Shown here: positions 8,092-16,544 of the stretch, piece by piece | Position numbering within the stretch: position 1 is the first letter of the stretch | Layout: each line of letters begins with the position of its first letter | Source of the DNA: Azophilus sp965215035 | GTDB taxonomy: Bacteria; Pseudomonadota; Gammaproteobacteria; Pseudomonadales; Azotimanducaceae | Assembly: GCA_965215035.1 (NCBI GenBank) | Contig: OZ244040.1 | Span: forward strand, 434,001 to 498,000 | Direction of reading: 5' to 3' | Length of the DNA stretch: 64,000 nucleotides | The notes under the pieces: generated by a model | The model's database searches: none | Seen by the model: the letters and a program-made list of their open reading frames with translations, nothing else | Told to the model about the DNA's origin: nothing | Translations under genes and position numbers: made by a program

Positions 8092-10351
8092 GGCGGCACC
8101 CGAGCAGCCCGCAACCCGGCAACCGCACCGCGAGGGTGGCTCGCGCATACCAAATTTTTTCAACATGAGCGTCGCGGAACGCATCGACGCCCTGCACCAC
8201 CGGGGGCTCCTAGGTGACGAGGATATCGGCATGCTGGCCGGCACCGGCCACACGCTACGCCTGCCCGTGGCAGACAAGATGATCGAAAACGTGGTGGGCG
8301 TTTTTGGCCTGCCCATGGGGGTGGCTTTGAACTTCCTGGTCAATGGCCGCGACTATGTGCTGCCGCTGGTGGTGGAGGAGGCATCCATCGTCGCCGGCCT
8401 GTCGGGCGTCGGCCGGCTCACCCGGCTTGGCGGCGGGTTCACCGCGTCGTGCACGGAATCGATTCTCATCGGCCAGGTGCAGGCGGTCGGCATGGAGAAC
8501 CCGGCCCTGGCCAAATCCGCGCTGCTGGAACGCAAGCGGGACATCATGGCGCTGGCCGACAGCCTGCATCCCAACATGGTGGCCCGGGGCGGCGGGGCCC
8601 GGGATGTCGAGGTGCATCTGCACACCGGCCCCGAAGGCGACCCCATGGTCGTGCTCCATCTATTGGTCGATACCTGCGAGGCCATGGGGGCCAACCTAGT
8701 CAATACCATGTGCGAAGGCATCGCCGCCCTAGTGGAAACCATCACCAACGGCAAGGTGTTCCTGCGCATCCTTTCCAACCTGACAGATCGCGCTATCGCC
8801 ACCGCCGGTGTGCGCATTCCCATCAAGAATCTCGAGGGCAGGGGCTACAGCGGCGAAGCGGTCCGCGACGGCATCGTGCTGGCCAGCAACCTGGCCCAGG
8901 TGGACCCCTACCGCGCGGCCACCCACAACAAGGGCATCATGAACGGGGTGGATGCGCTGGCCATCGCCACCGGCAACGATTGGCGCGCAATCGAAGCCGC
9001 CGCCCATGCCTATGCCGCGCGCAGCGGGCGCTACCGAGCGCTGTCCCGCTGGTACAGGAACACCGAGGGCGATCTGGTCGGCGAGATCGAGATGCCCATG
9101 AAGGTGGGCACGGTGGGGGGAGCAGTGGCCAACAACCCGGCCGCGCGTATCGGCCATCGCCTGCTCGGCTCACCGTCTGCCAACGAACTGGCCGGCATTC
9201 TGGCCGCGGTCGGGCTCGGGCAAAATCTCGCCGCACTCAGGGCACTAACCACCGATGGCATTCAAAAGGGCCACATGACCCTGCACGCGCGCAATGTCGC
9301 CACCACCGCCGGCGTGCCGGAGGGCCTGTTCGATGCCGTGGTGGAAGGCCTTATCGAATCGGGCGAAATCAAGGTATGGAAGGCCAGGGAGATCGCCCAG
9401 GATCTCGCCCGCAAGGTCATCACACCCGAGCAAGCCGAGCGCAGTTCCGCCTGCGGCAAGGCGATTCTACTCGGCGAACACGCCGTGGTTTATGGCAGGC
9501 CAGCCATTGCGCTGCCCCTGCCACTGACGGTCGAGGCGGCGGTGCGCGAGGGCGGCATCGGGGTGCACATGGTGATTCCCCGGTGGGGATTTGAGCAGCA
9601 GGTCAAACCCGGCGTGACCCAGGGCGTAAACGGCACCCTCAATACCATGCTGGAATCGTTGCAACTGGCCGGCGTGGCAATGACCATAGAAGTGATGCCG
9701 CATCTGCCCCGGGGGATGGGTCTCGGTGGTTCCGCGGCACTCGTGGTTGCCGTCATTCGCGCACTCAGCCACGCCTTCAAGCTGGGCTTGAGCGACGAAT
9801 CCATCAACCGCCTGGCATTCGAATGCGAGAAGACCGCGCATGGAACCCCCTCGGGCATCGACAACACCGTGGCCACCTACCACAAGCCACTGATCTTCCA
9901 AAAGGACGGCAAGCCGGAGTACCGCGAGCTGAGCCTACCCCAGCCGGTGCCGCTGGTGCTGGGCATCACCGGGCGGGAAAGCCTGACGGCCCGCTCCGTC
10001 GCCCTGGTACGCACCGCGTGGCAGGCGAACAATCAGCGTTTCGAGGCGATCTTCGACCAGATGGCGCAACTTACCCGCGCCGGTGCCGACGCGCTCGCCG
10101 ACGGGCGGCTCGACGAGCTGGGTCAGCTCATGAACCTTTGCCACGGCTATTTGAACGCGCTACAGGTTTCCTCCCCGGAACTGGAGGAATTGGTACACAT
10201 CGCCCGGGACAACGGCGCACTCGGCGCCAAGCTGACCGGCGGCGGGTGCGGGGGCTCCATGATCGCGCTCTGCCCCGGCGTCCAGGATCGCGTGGCAGAG
10301 GCGATGGAGGCAGCGGGTTACCAAACGCTGCAACTCACCGCCGGGGGTTGA
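8066..10351 (+). CDS. Fusion of class II HMG-CoA reductase and mevalonate kinase
   Basis: A 761-residue two-domain protein. Residues about 24-430 are a class II (bacterial) HMG-CoA reductase: ENVVG with catalytic Glu74, the segment NNPAARIGH, and the catalytic-His region QKGHMTLHARNVA. Residues about 460-761 are mevalonate kinase: GKAILLGEHAVVYGRPA, ATP loop GLGGSAAL (from Gly552), GTPSGIDN, and the C-terminal loop KLTGGGCGGS. One polypeptide would thus make mevalonate from HMG-CoA and phosphorylate it. The reading frame is open throughout, with no stop or restart at the junction. The start ATG overlaps the upstream kinase gene by 26 bp, with GGAG ahead of it. HMG-CoA synthase and thiolase are not in the window. 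Whether the reductase runs synthetically is inferred from the operon. Confidence 0.93.
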   Translation: MASTSTSDRAAPEQPATRQPHREGGSRIPNFFNMSVAERIDALHHRGLLGDEDIGMLAGTGHTLRLPVADKMIENVVGVFGLPMGVALNFLVNGRDYVLPLVVEEASIVAGLSGVGRLTRLGGGFTASCTESILIGQVQAVGMENPALAKSALLERKRDIMALADSLHPNMVARGGGARDVEVHLHTGPEGDPMVVLHLLVDTCEAMGANLVNTMCEGIAALVETITNGKVFLRILSNLTDRAIATAGVRIPIKNLEGRGYSGEAVRDGIVLASNLAQVDPYRAATHNKGIMNGVDALAIATGNDWRAIEAAAHAYAARSGRYRALSRWYRNTEGDLVGEIEMPMKVGTVGGAVANNPAARIGHRLLGSPSANELAGILAAVGLGQNLAALRALTTDGIQKGHMTLHARNVATTAGVPEGLFDAVVEGLIESGEIKVWKAREIAQDLARKVITPEQAERSSACGKAILLGEHAVVYGRPAIALPLPLTVEAAVREGGIGVHMVIPRWGFEQQVKPGVTQGVNGTLNTMLESLQLAGVAMTIEVMPHLPRGMGLGGSAALVVAVIRALSHAFKLGLSDESINRLAFECEKTAHGTPSGIDNTVATYHKPLIFQKDGKPEYRELSLPQPVPLVLGITGRESLTARSVALVRTAWQANNQRFEAIFDQMAQLTRAGADALADGRLDELGQLMNLCHGYLNALQVSSPELEELVHIARDNGALGAKLTGGGCGGSMIALCPGVQDRVAEAMEAAGYQTLQLTAGG

Positions 10352-10407
10352 GCCCGCCCGCCGCCGCCAAGGCCGCTCGGGAGCAAGGGCAAACAGCTTT
10401 TCCGCCG

Positions 10408-11082
10408 GTGACCCGCGAACATCGAACGACCCGCCGCCTGACCGCGGAATTCGTCGGCACCCTGCTGCTGCTGGCAACCGTGGTGGGTTCCGGCATCATG
10501 GGCGAGCGGCTCGCCGGGGGTAACGACGCCCTGGCGCTGCTGGGCAATACCATCGCCACCGGCGCCATTCTCGTGGTGCTGATACTCATGTTCGGCACCC
10601 TGAGCGGCGCTCATTTCAACCCGGCGGTGACCCTGGCGTTCTTGCTCCGGGGCGAGGTCTCGTTGCGCCTAGCCGGACCGTACTGGGCCGCCCAGGTGGC
10701 TGGCGGACTGGCCGGCATGTGCCTGGCCCACGGCATGTTCGAACAACCGATTTTGCAGCTATCCACCAACCCCCGCACCGGTGGCGGCCAGTGGCTGGCG
10801 GAGCTGACGGCGACCTTCGGGCTCGTCTCGGCCATATTGGCCGTACTGCGCTACCGTGCCGAAGCGGTGGCCTACGCCGTCGGTCTATACATCACCGCCG
10901 GCTACTGGTTCACGGCCTCCACATCCTTTGCCAACCCCGCCGTCACCATCGCCCGCTCGTTCACCGACACCTTCTCGGGCATTCAGCCGACACACGCGCC
11001 GGGCTTTATCCTCGCGCAACTGCTCGGGGCCGTCATCGCGACCTACCTGTTTCGCTGGCTGCTCGACGAACCTAGGAGATAG
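10408..11082 (+). CDS. Aquaporin / MIP-family channel
   Basis: A 224-residue inner-membrane channel of the major intrinsic protein family. Both NPA boxes are present: GAHFNPAVT (around residue 72) and SFANPAVT (around residue 177), each followed by hydrophobic helices, giving the expected six membrane spans. The GTG at 10408 is used here. A TTG at 10348 that overlaps the previous stop (TTGA) is an alternative giving 20 more residues. It follows the HMG-CoA reductase fusion directly and may be co-transcribed, but no functional link to isoprenoids is evident. Whether it passes water, glycerol or another small solute cannot be told. Confidence 0.88.
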   Translation: MTREHRTTRRLTAEFVGTLLLLATVVGSGIMGERLAGGNDALALLGNTIATGAILVVLILMFGTLSGAHFNPAVTLAFLLRGEVSLRLAGPYWAAQVAGGLAGMCLAHGMFEQPILQLSTNPRTGGGQWLAELTATFGLVSAILAVLRYRAEAVAYAVGLYITAGYWFTASTSFANPAVTIARSFTDTFSGIQPTHAPGFILAQLLGAVIATYLFRWLLDEPRR

Positions 11083-11085
11083 GTC

Positions 11086-11161
11086 AGCCCGCCAATTGCG
11101 CCGGGGGCCGCGACGAGCGCGCCCGAGAACCTGATGGGCGGCCTGGCGCAATGTGCGGGCT
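11086..11161. repeat. Large imperfect inverted repeat after the aquaporin gene
   Basis: AGCCCGCCAATTGCGCC at 11086-11102 and its near-perfect complement at 11145-11161 (two mismatches in 17) bracket 42 bp of GC-rich DNA. It begins 4 bp after the aquaporin stop. No T-run follows, so it is not a standard intrinsic terminator. It could protect mRNA ends or be another short inverted-repeat element. Confidence 0.6.
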
Positions 11162-11272
11162 AATCGGTTCTAACTTACAACCAACAGTGCCGGAAGGTTT
11201 TTTTCTGGCGCAAATGTTGACTGCAACACCGGACTGCTCGTTTCGACTTGCCGGCTCGTTACAACATGGGGG

Positions 11273-11323
11273 CTAGCAGCCTGTCGGGCTTAGGTACGGC
11301 TACAAAGTCCGACAGGGTCCTAG
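11273..11323. mobile_element. Minimal family II MITE-like element touching the amidohydrolase stop codon
   Basis: Only 43 bp (11277-11319): the two family II inverted ends separated by about 5 bp, flanked by CTAG at 11273-11276 and 11320-11323. The right-hand CTAG supplies the TAG stop codon of the leftward amidohydrolase gene, so the insertion left the protein unchanged. Confidence 0.82.
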
Positions 11324-12339
11324 CCTAGCCTGTAGGCCGACACGGCGCTGTCGTGGAAGAGCCAGTTCTTCTCGTCCTCGGATGCGTCGATTACCAGCTT
11401 CTTGAATGCGTTCCAGAGCACCGCATAGGAACAGCTCGCCTTGTCTACCGGAAAGTTGCTCTCGAACATAGCGCGCCGGACGCCGAAGCAGTCGATGGCA
11501 TGGGTGTGATAACGGCCGCTGGCGGCGACCAGCTCATCCGAGTTGGCCGGGACGCCCCGCTTGTGGAAACCGAACCCGTTGATGGGCATGACAATGCCCC
11601 CGAGTTTCGCGTAGACATTCTCGCAACGCGCCAGTTCGGCAACATCCGTGCGCCATTTCCGGTAGACCTCCTCCCGCTTGCTTGCGTAGGGGCCGATACC
11701 GAGCGGGCCGCCGAAGTGGTCGAAAATGATCGTGGTATCGGGAAACGCACGGGCGAGGTCGGTCAACTCCGGAATCTGCCCGTGGTATAGCCAGGCGTCG
11801 AAAGACAGGCCTCGGGGCGCGAGCTCCGCGAACCCTTTGCGGAAGCGGGCATCGAGCAGCAGGTGTTCGCTGGGGTTGGTGTGGGAGTTGCGGATGTCGG
11901 GGCTGGCATCCCAACCCGCCGCGTGGCGAATGCCGCGGAACCGGGGGCTGGCCGCGAGGTGCGCATCGAGCACTTCACCCACAGCGCGGCCGAGCGTCAG
12001 GTCTGCATAGCCAACGATGCCGGCACAGGCGCGCATGTCCCCATAGCCACCGCTTGCCGACATGGCCGCCACCCCGTTCACGAACTCGGTCTCGCCGACC
12101 GGCCGCAGCGCCTCCGGCCCCGCCGCGCGGTACATGGCACCGCACTCGACAAATACGGTGCTCACGACGTTGTGGCCGCTGTTCGTGTCGGCCAAGAGTT
12201 CATCGAGCAGATAGCGGCTGCGCACGTTGTCCCAAAGGTGATGGTGGGGGTCGCAGATGGCGCGCTCCGGTTCAATGATGGGCTCCTGCACCTGGTCCAG
12301 CCACTCTGCTCGGTCCATGATCCACTCCGACGACTGCAA
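11320..12339 (-). CDS. Amidohydrolase-2 family metal-dependent hydrolase
   Basis: A 339-residue amidohydrolase of the TIM-barrel group that includes 2-pyrone-4,6-dicarboxylate lactonase and related hydrolases or decarboxylases. The metal-site motif DPHHHLWD lies near residue 30, a further IFDHFGG segment in the middle, and the ESNFPVDK segment near the C-terminus carries the usual final-strand Asp. An alternative start at Met8 is possible. The stop codon lies in a CTAG that flanks a small inserted element. It is divergent from an acyl-CoA synthetase gene; together these could act on an aromatic or carboxylic acid, but no substrate can be named. Confidence 0.82.
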   Translation of the reverse strand: MQSSEWIMDRAEWLDQVQEPIIEPERAICDPHHHLWDNVRSRYLLDELLADTNSGHNVVSTVFVECGAMYRAAGPEALRPVGETEFVNGVAAMSASGGYGDMRACAGIVGYADLTLGRAVGEVLDAHLAASPRFRGIRHAAGWDASPDIRNSHTNPSEHLLLDARFRKGFAELAPRGLSFDAWLYHGQIPELTDLARAFPDTTIIFDHFGGPLGIGPYASKREEVYRKWRTDVAELARCENVYAKLGGIVMPINGFGFHKRGVPANSDELVAASGRYHTHAIDCFGVRRAMFESNFPVDKASCSYAVLWNAFKKLVIDASEDEKNWLFHDSAVSAYRLG

Positions 12340-12463
12340 GGATGTTCAGTGTACCCCATGGTCTGGGCGTGCTTGAACGCCGCGCCCGACCCGAGCGGGC
12401 GGCTATTCCTAAAACAACGCGTATCTGCCAACATGCAATCCGTTCCAGGTACGGAGAGGAGCC

Positions 12464-14017
12464 ATGTATCCAGGCAAATGGGGTATTGAATTCCCGGATA
12501 AGCCGGCGGCAATCAACGCGGCAACCGGTGAATCCATCTCCTACGGCGAGTTGAACCGGCGTTCCAATCGTCTCGCCCAACTCCTCTGGGCGCACGGCCT
12601 GCGGGCGGGCGATCACATCGCTGTCTTCATGGAAAACAATATCCGCTTCTTCGAAGTAGCCTGGGCCGCGTTGCGCTCCGGGCTCTATATCACCACCGTA
12701 AACCGATACCTCACCGCCGAGGAAGCGGGCTACATCGTCGACAACTGCGAAGCGCGGGCCCTGATCGCCTCCCATCACCTAGCCGAGGTGGCGGCGGACG
12801 TGCCACGCCACGCCCCCCGATGCCACAGCCGGCTGATGGTCGACGGTGCTGTGGCGGGTTACGAAGACTACGAGGCGGAAACCGCCCGGTTCCCCGCCAC
12901 GAACCTCCCGGACGAGCCCGCGGGCACCTTCATGTTCTACAGTTCCGGCACCACCGGGCGGCCCAAGGGAGTTGCGCGGCCGCTTTCCGGCGGCAGGATC
13001 GATGCCGAGCCGAGCCCTCTTTTGGCCGTACTGCAGGGGCTCTGGGGTTTCGACGAGGCCACCCGGTACCTCTCCCCGGCACCGCTGTACCACTCCGCGC
13101 CCGCTTCCTTCTGCAGCACGGTACAGACGCTGGGGGGCACGGTCGTGTTTATGCCCCGCTTTGACGCACTGGGCGCCCTGAAGGCCATCGAGGAACAACG
13201 GGTAACCCACAGCCAATGGGTGCCAACCATGTTCAGCCGCATGCTCAAGCTGCCCGCCGAAGACCGCCTTGGCTTCGACCTCTCCTCGCACAGGGTGGCG
13301 ATTCATGCCGCCGCGCCCTGCCCGGAAGGCGTAAAGCGGCAGATGCTGGACTGGTGGGGCCCCATCATCTACGAGTACTACGCCGGCACCGAGTTCAATG
13401 GCATAACCCACACCACGCCAGAGGAGTGGCTCGGCCATCCGGGTACTGTGGGCAAACCCCTGCTGGGCATCATCCACATCTGCGACGAGGCGGGGGTGGA
13501 GCTGCCGGTGGGCACGCCCGGCCTAGTCTATTTCGAGATGCCTGAGGCACCATTCGAGTACCACAGGGATCCGGCAAAAACCCGATCGGCCCAACACCCC
13601 CAACACCCGAACTGGACCGCGCTGGGCGATGTGGGCTATGTAGATGACGACGGTTTCCTGTACCTGACCGACCGGGCGACCTTCATGATCATTAGTGGCG
13701 GCGTCAACATCTACCCCCAGGAAATCGAGGACGCCATGATCATGCACGACAAGGTTCTCGATGTGGCCGTGGTCGGCGTGCCGGACGAGGAGATGGGCGA
13801 GGCGGTGAAAGCCGTGGTGCAACTCGCCGACGGCGTGCCCGCGAACGACGCAGTGGCCGCCGAACTGCTCGCCTACACCCGGGAGCATATTGCCCACTAT
13901 AAGAGCCCCAAGAGCATCGACTTCATCGATGAGTTACCCAGGCTGCCGACGGGCAAGCTCTACAAGCGACTCATCAAGGACCGCTACTGGGGCAAGACGG
14001 GCTCCAGAATCGTTTAG
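12464..14017 (+). CDS. AMP-dependent acyl-CoA synthetase / ligase
   Basis: A 517-residue ANL-superfamily enzyme that activates a carboxylic acid to its acyl-CoA via an acyl-adenylate. The phosphate loop YSSGTTGRPKG is at about residues 158-168. The YEYYAGTE motif, the LYLTDR core and the hinge, and the C-terminal Lys segment LPTGKLYKR are all present. A strong GGAGAGGAG ribosome site precedes the ATG. It is similar in type to FadD-like or crotonobetaine/carnitine-CoA-ligase-like enzymes, but it lies 36 kb from the carnitine genes, so a link to that pathway is only possible, not shown. Confidence 0.86.
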   Translation: MYPGKWGIEFPDKPAAINAATGESISYGELNRRSNRLAQLLWAHGLRAGDHIAVFMENNIRFFEVAWAALRSGLYITTVNRYLTAEEAGYIVDNCEARALIASHHLAEVAADVPRHAPRCHSRLMVDGAVAGYEDYEAETARFPATNLPDEPAGTFMFYSSGTTGRPKGVARPLSGGRIDAEPSPLLAVLQGLWGFDEATRYLSPAPLYHSAPASFCSTVQTLGGTVVFMPRFDALGALKAIEEQRVTHSQWVPTMFSRMLKLPAEDRLGFDLSSHRVAIHAAAPCPEGVKRQMLDWWGPIIYEYYAGTEFNGITHTTPEEWLGHPGTVGKPLLGIIHICDEAGVELPVGTPGLVYFEMPEAPFEYHRDPAKTRSAQHPQHPNWTALGDVGYVDDDGFLYLTDRATFMIISGGVNIYPQEIEDAMIMHDKVLDVAVVGVPDEEMGEAVKAVVQLADGVPANDAVAAELLAYTREHIAHYKSPKSIDFIDELPRLPTGKLYKRLIKDRYWGKTGSRIV

Positions 14018-14054
14018 GGAACGGAACTGTATAGCAAAATGCACAGTCGCCGCG

Positions 14055-14226
14055 CTATCGCGGCTCCCCATCTAGGTGCCACCGCGCTTCAATCTCGGCC
14101 TTCGTGGGCTCCCGGTTCTCACTCTTGATGTTGCCCGGGGGCAAGGAATACGGTTCCTAGCGCGGCCTCGAAATCATCCCCCGTGACTTCCCTACGTTCC
14201 GTCTTGTCAAATTGGTTGCGGTTCAT
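14055..14226 (-). pseudogene. Small gene broken by a one-base frameshift
   Basis: Read on the minus strand from the ATG at 14226, the frame gives MNRNQFDKTERREVTGDDF and continues to a stop at 14119. Removing one C from the CCCCC run near 14137-14143 restores a continuous frame ending ...KSENREPTKAEIEARW... with a stop at 14055, about 56 residues in all. The coding-like, charged sequence on both sides of the break suggests a recently inactivated small protein, or a sequencing error in the homopolymer. I do not recognise the family securely. The rest of the 14018-14425 gap holds nothing else I can support. Confidence 0.42.
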
Positions 14227-14425
14227 GCCTGAATCTCTCCGGTCACGTTCAGAAGGTGCTCCGCAAAGTTCGCTATGGGCCGCAATTGGGCGGCCGCTTG
14301 GTGAGCTTGTGGGTGGCGGACGAAATGGATTGGCGCCGCCTCCCCAATCCCGTACATCTACGCACCATCCCCGGGGTACTTTTGTGCATAATGGGCACCG
14401 CTCCGAAGGGGAAGAACGCAACATC

Positions 14426-15607
14426 ATGGAAGCGATGCACAAGACCATCGTTGACCGTATCGACGAACTCGCCGATACGCTGCTTGAGGTGTCCCATGCC
14501 ATTCACGCCCGCCCGGAACTCGCGTTCCGCGAACACCACGCCTGTGCACTCCTGACCAAAACGCTCAACGAGCATGGTCTACCGGCCGCCACCGGCGTCT
14601 TTACACTGGAGACGGCATTTGAGGCGCAAGTTAACGCCACCACCGACGGGCCCACCGTGGCCCTGCTCGCGGAGTACGACGCCCTGCCGGGCATCGGCCA
14701 TGCCTGCGGCCACAACCTGATTGCAACCGCCGCCCTCGGCGCGACCCTGGGGCTGCACAAGGTGCGCGGTGCGCTGCCCGGCCGGGTACGGCTAATCGGC
14801 ACCCCCGCCGAGGAAAGGGGCGGCGGCAAGGAACTGATGGCCCGCGCCGGGGCCTTCGACGGTGTGGACGCCGCCATGATGATGCACCCCGCCGGAGTCA
14901 ACCTGGCGACCATGCCGTGCATTTGCATTGCCGAGGTGGAAGTCATCTACCACGGGCGCGCGGCCCACGCATCTGTAATGCCGCACAAGGGCATCAACGC
15001 GCTCGATGGCCTGTTGCTTGCCTACCAGGCCATTTCCAACCTCCGGCAGCATATTCGCGAGGACGAGCGCATACACGGCATCGTCACCGATGGCGGGCAG
15101 GCACCAAACATCGTGCCGGAACGGGCCGCCGGGGACTTTTACGTTCGGGCCGCCAACCAGAGGGCGCTCGCCGCCCTGAAGCCGAGGGTGCAGGCCTGCT
15201 TCGAAGGTGGCGCCCGGGGCAGCGGCTGCGAGGTCGAAGTCAACTGGGCCGATGTTGACTACCTAGACCTGAAGACAAACTGGCCCCTAGCCGAGGTGTT
15301 CCAGGCACACGGGGAAAGCCTGGGCCGGGAATTCCCGAGCCGGGAAGATTTCGGCGGTGCCGGCAGCACCGACATGGGAAACGTCAGCCACCGGGTGCCG
15401 TCGATCCATCCCATGCTGGCGGCGGCCCCCCCGAATGTGGTCATCCACAACCCCGAATTCGCCCGATGGGCGGGCTCCGAGATGGGCGACGCCGCGGCCA
15501 TCGATGGCGCCAAGCTATTGGCCATGACGGCCGCCGACTTCCTGACGAACGGCGAGCTGCGCACCGCAAGCGCCCGGGCCTTCGAGGTTTCCAAGGGGCT
15601 CGCATAG
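14426..15607 (+). CDS. M20-family amidohydrolase / aminoacylase-like peptidase
   Basis: A 393-residue dinuclear-metal hydrolase of the M20D (AbgB / N-acyl amino acid hydrolase) type. Metal ligands are visible in GIGHACGHN (Cys94, His96) and in the TPAEERGGGK segment (Glu129/Glu130). The YHGRAAHAS segment marks the dimerisation domain, and a late LxxAAPPNVVIHN region completes it. A longer frame opens at 14183, but those 81 residues look non-coding; I use the ATG at 14426 behind a purine-rich GAAGGGGAAG. Likely role: hydrolysis of an N-acyl or amide-linked amino acid in the cytosol. It is monocistronic here. Confidence 0.87.
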   Translation: MEAMHKTIVDRIDELADTLLEVSHAIHARPELAFREHHACALLTKTLNEHGLPAATGVFTLETAFEAQVNATTDGPTVALLAEYDALPGIGHACGHNLIATAALGATLGLHKVRGALPGRVRLIGTPAEERGGGKELMARAGAFDGVDAAMMMHPAGVNLATMPCICIAEVEVIYHGRAAHASVMPHKGINALDGLLLAYQAISNLRQHIREDERIHGIVTDGGQAPNIVPERAAGDFYVRAANQRALAALKPRVQACFEGGARGSGCEVEVNWADVDYLDLKTNWPLAEVFQAHGESLGREFPSREDFGGAGSTDMGNVSHRVPSIHPMLAAAPPNVVIHNPEFARWAGSEMGDAAAIDGAKLLAMTAADFLTNGELRTASARAFEVSKGLA

Positions 15608-15705
15608 GCGGCGCGGCAACGGCCTGCCTAGAACCGTCCTTGGCCAGGCGGATTGGGCGACGGGGGCGAATTTCCGTTCCCCGCGCATAGGCGGGACGAA
15701 AACTG

Positions 15706-15848
15706 CTAGGGAAGCTCTGCACAAGTCCATCTCCGCCTCGTCCAAAGCCGCGCTAATGCGATTGTTACTTTACCCACAAAATCAAATCTGATTTGGGCCA
15801 CACATCCTTGAGCGGCGGTAGCCTCCGACTTGATCAGAGGTTCCCTAG
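15706..15848. mobile_element. MITE-like element (family III) between CTAG repeats, touching the clpP stop codon
   Basis: CTAGGGAAGCTCTGCACAAG at the left end and CTAGGGAACCTCTGATCAAG (complement) at the right end form terminal inverted repeats. CTAG occurs at both outer edges (15706-15709 and 15845-15848), giving a 135-bp non-coding insert if CTAG is the target. The right CTAG contains the TAG stop of the leftward clpP gene. The 15608-15705 stretch before it shows no feature. Confidence 0.78.
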
Positions 15849-16435
15849 TCGAGTTCCTTTGCGCTAGCGATAATTTTGCCGACCAGTCCGTATTCCCGGG
15901 ATTCCTCGGCGCTCATCCAGTAGTCCCGATCGGTATCCTCGGCGACCTTCTCCAAAGGCTGGCCGGTACGCTCGGCGATGATGCGATTGATTCGCTCCCG
16001 GGTCTTGACGATTTCCCGGGCATGGATCTCGATATCCGAGGCGTCGCCGCCGAAGCCGCCAGCCGGCTGATGAATCAGAAAGCGGGTGTTCGGCAGGCAG
16101 AACCGGTTTTCGCGCTCCGGCGCCAGATAAATGTGGGTGGCGATGCTACCCACCCAGCCCGTTCCGATAACCCGCACCGTTGGCTCAATGTAGCCGATCA
16201 TGTCGAAAATGGTGTCCCCCGACTCCACATGGCCGCCGGGCGAGCCGATGAACAGGGTGATGGGGTCGCTCGACTCGAACGACAGGCTCAGTAGCTTCTC
16301 CGCCGTGCGCTGGGCAACATCCTTGGTGATCTCGCCGAACAGCGTGAGCGTGCGATGCTTAAGGAGCGTGCTCTCCAGCAGGTTGAACTGCTTGGCCGCC
16401 GCCAAGATTTCCCGCTCGCCGTCAAGCCCGGTCAT
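15845..16435 (-). CDS. clpP: ClpP-type serine protease (divergent paralogue)
   Basis: A 196-residue peptidase of the ClpP family, the proteolytic chamber that works with Clp/Hsp100 unfoldases. By alignment to the classical protein the catalytic triad is kept: Ser97 in GTGWVGSIAT, His122 in FLIHQP, and Asp171 in EDTDRDYWMSA. The sequence around Ser differs from the usual QAASMGAFLL, so substrate gating may differ. It is not next to clpX, clpA or tig as housekeeping clpP usually is, so this is likely a secondary copy. A GAGGAG ribosome site precedes the ATG. Confidence 0.87.
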   Translation of the reverse strand: MTGLDGEREILAAAKQFNLLESTLLKHRTLTLFGEITKDVAQRTAEKLLSLSFESSDPITLFIGSPGGHVESGDTIFDMIGYIEPTVRVIGTGWVGSIATHIYLAPERENRFCLPNTRFLIHQPAGGFGGDASDIEIHAREIVKTRERINRIIAERTGQPLEKVAEDTDRDYWMSAEESREYGLVGKIIASAKELD

Positions 16436-16544
16436 AGTCGCTCCTCTGGTTTCGGGCAGGCATCTCCGCCCCTATGCAGTCCATTCCCGCAAAACGCACC
16501 CGGCCGGCTTTGACCGGCGGTGGGCACACTCCCGTTGCCCGCCG

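Noticed and set aside
11191..11210. Intrinsic terminator at the T-run near 11.2 kb
   Set aside because: The T-run is not preceded by a stable GC stem on either strand; the large inverted repeat lies 40 bp earlier without its own U-tract.
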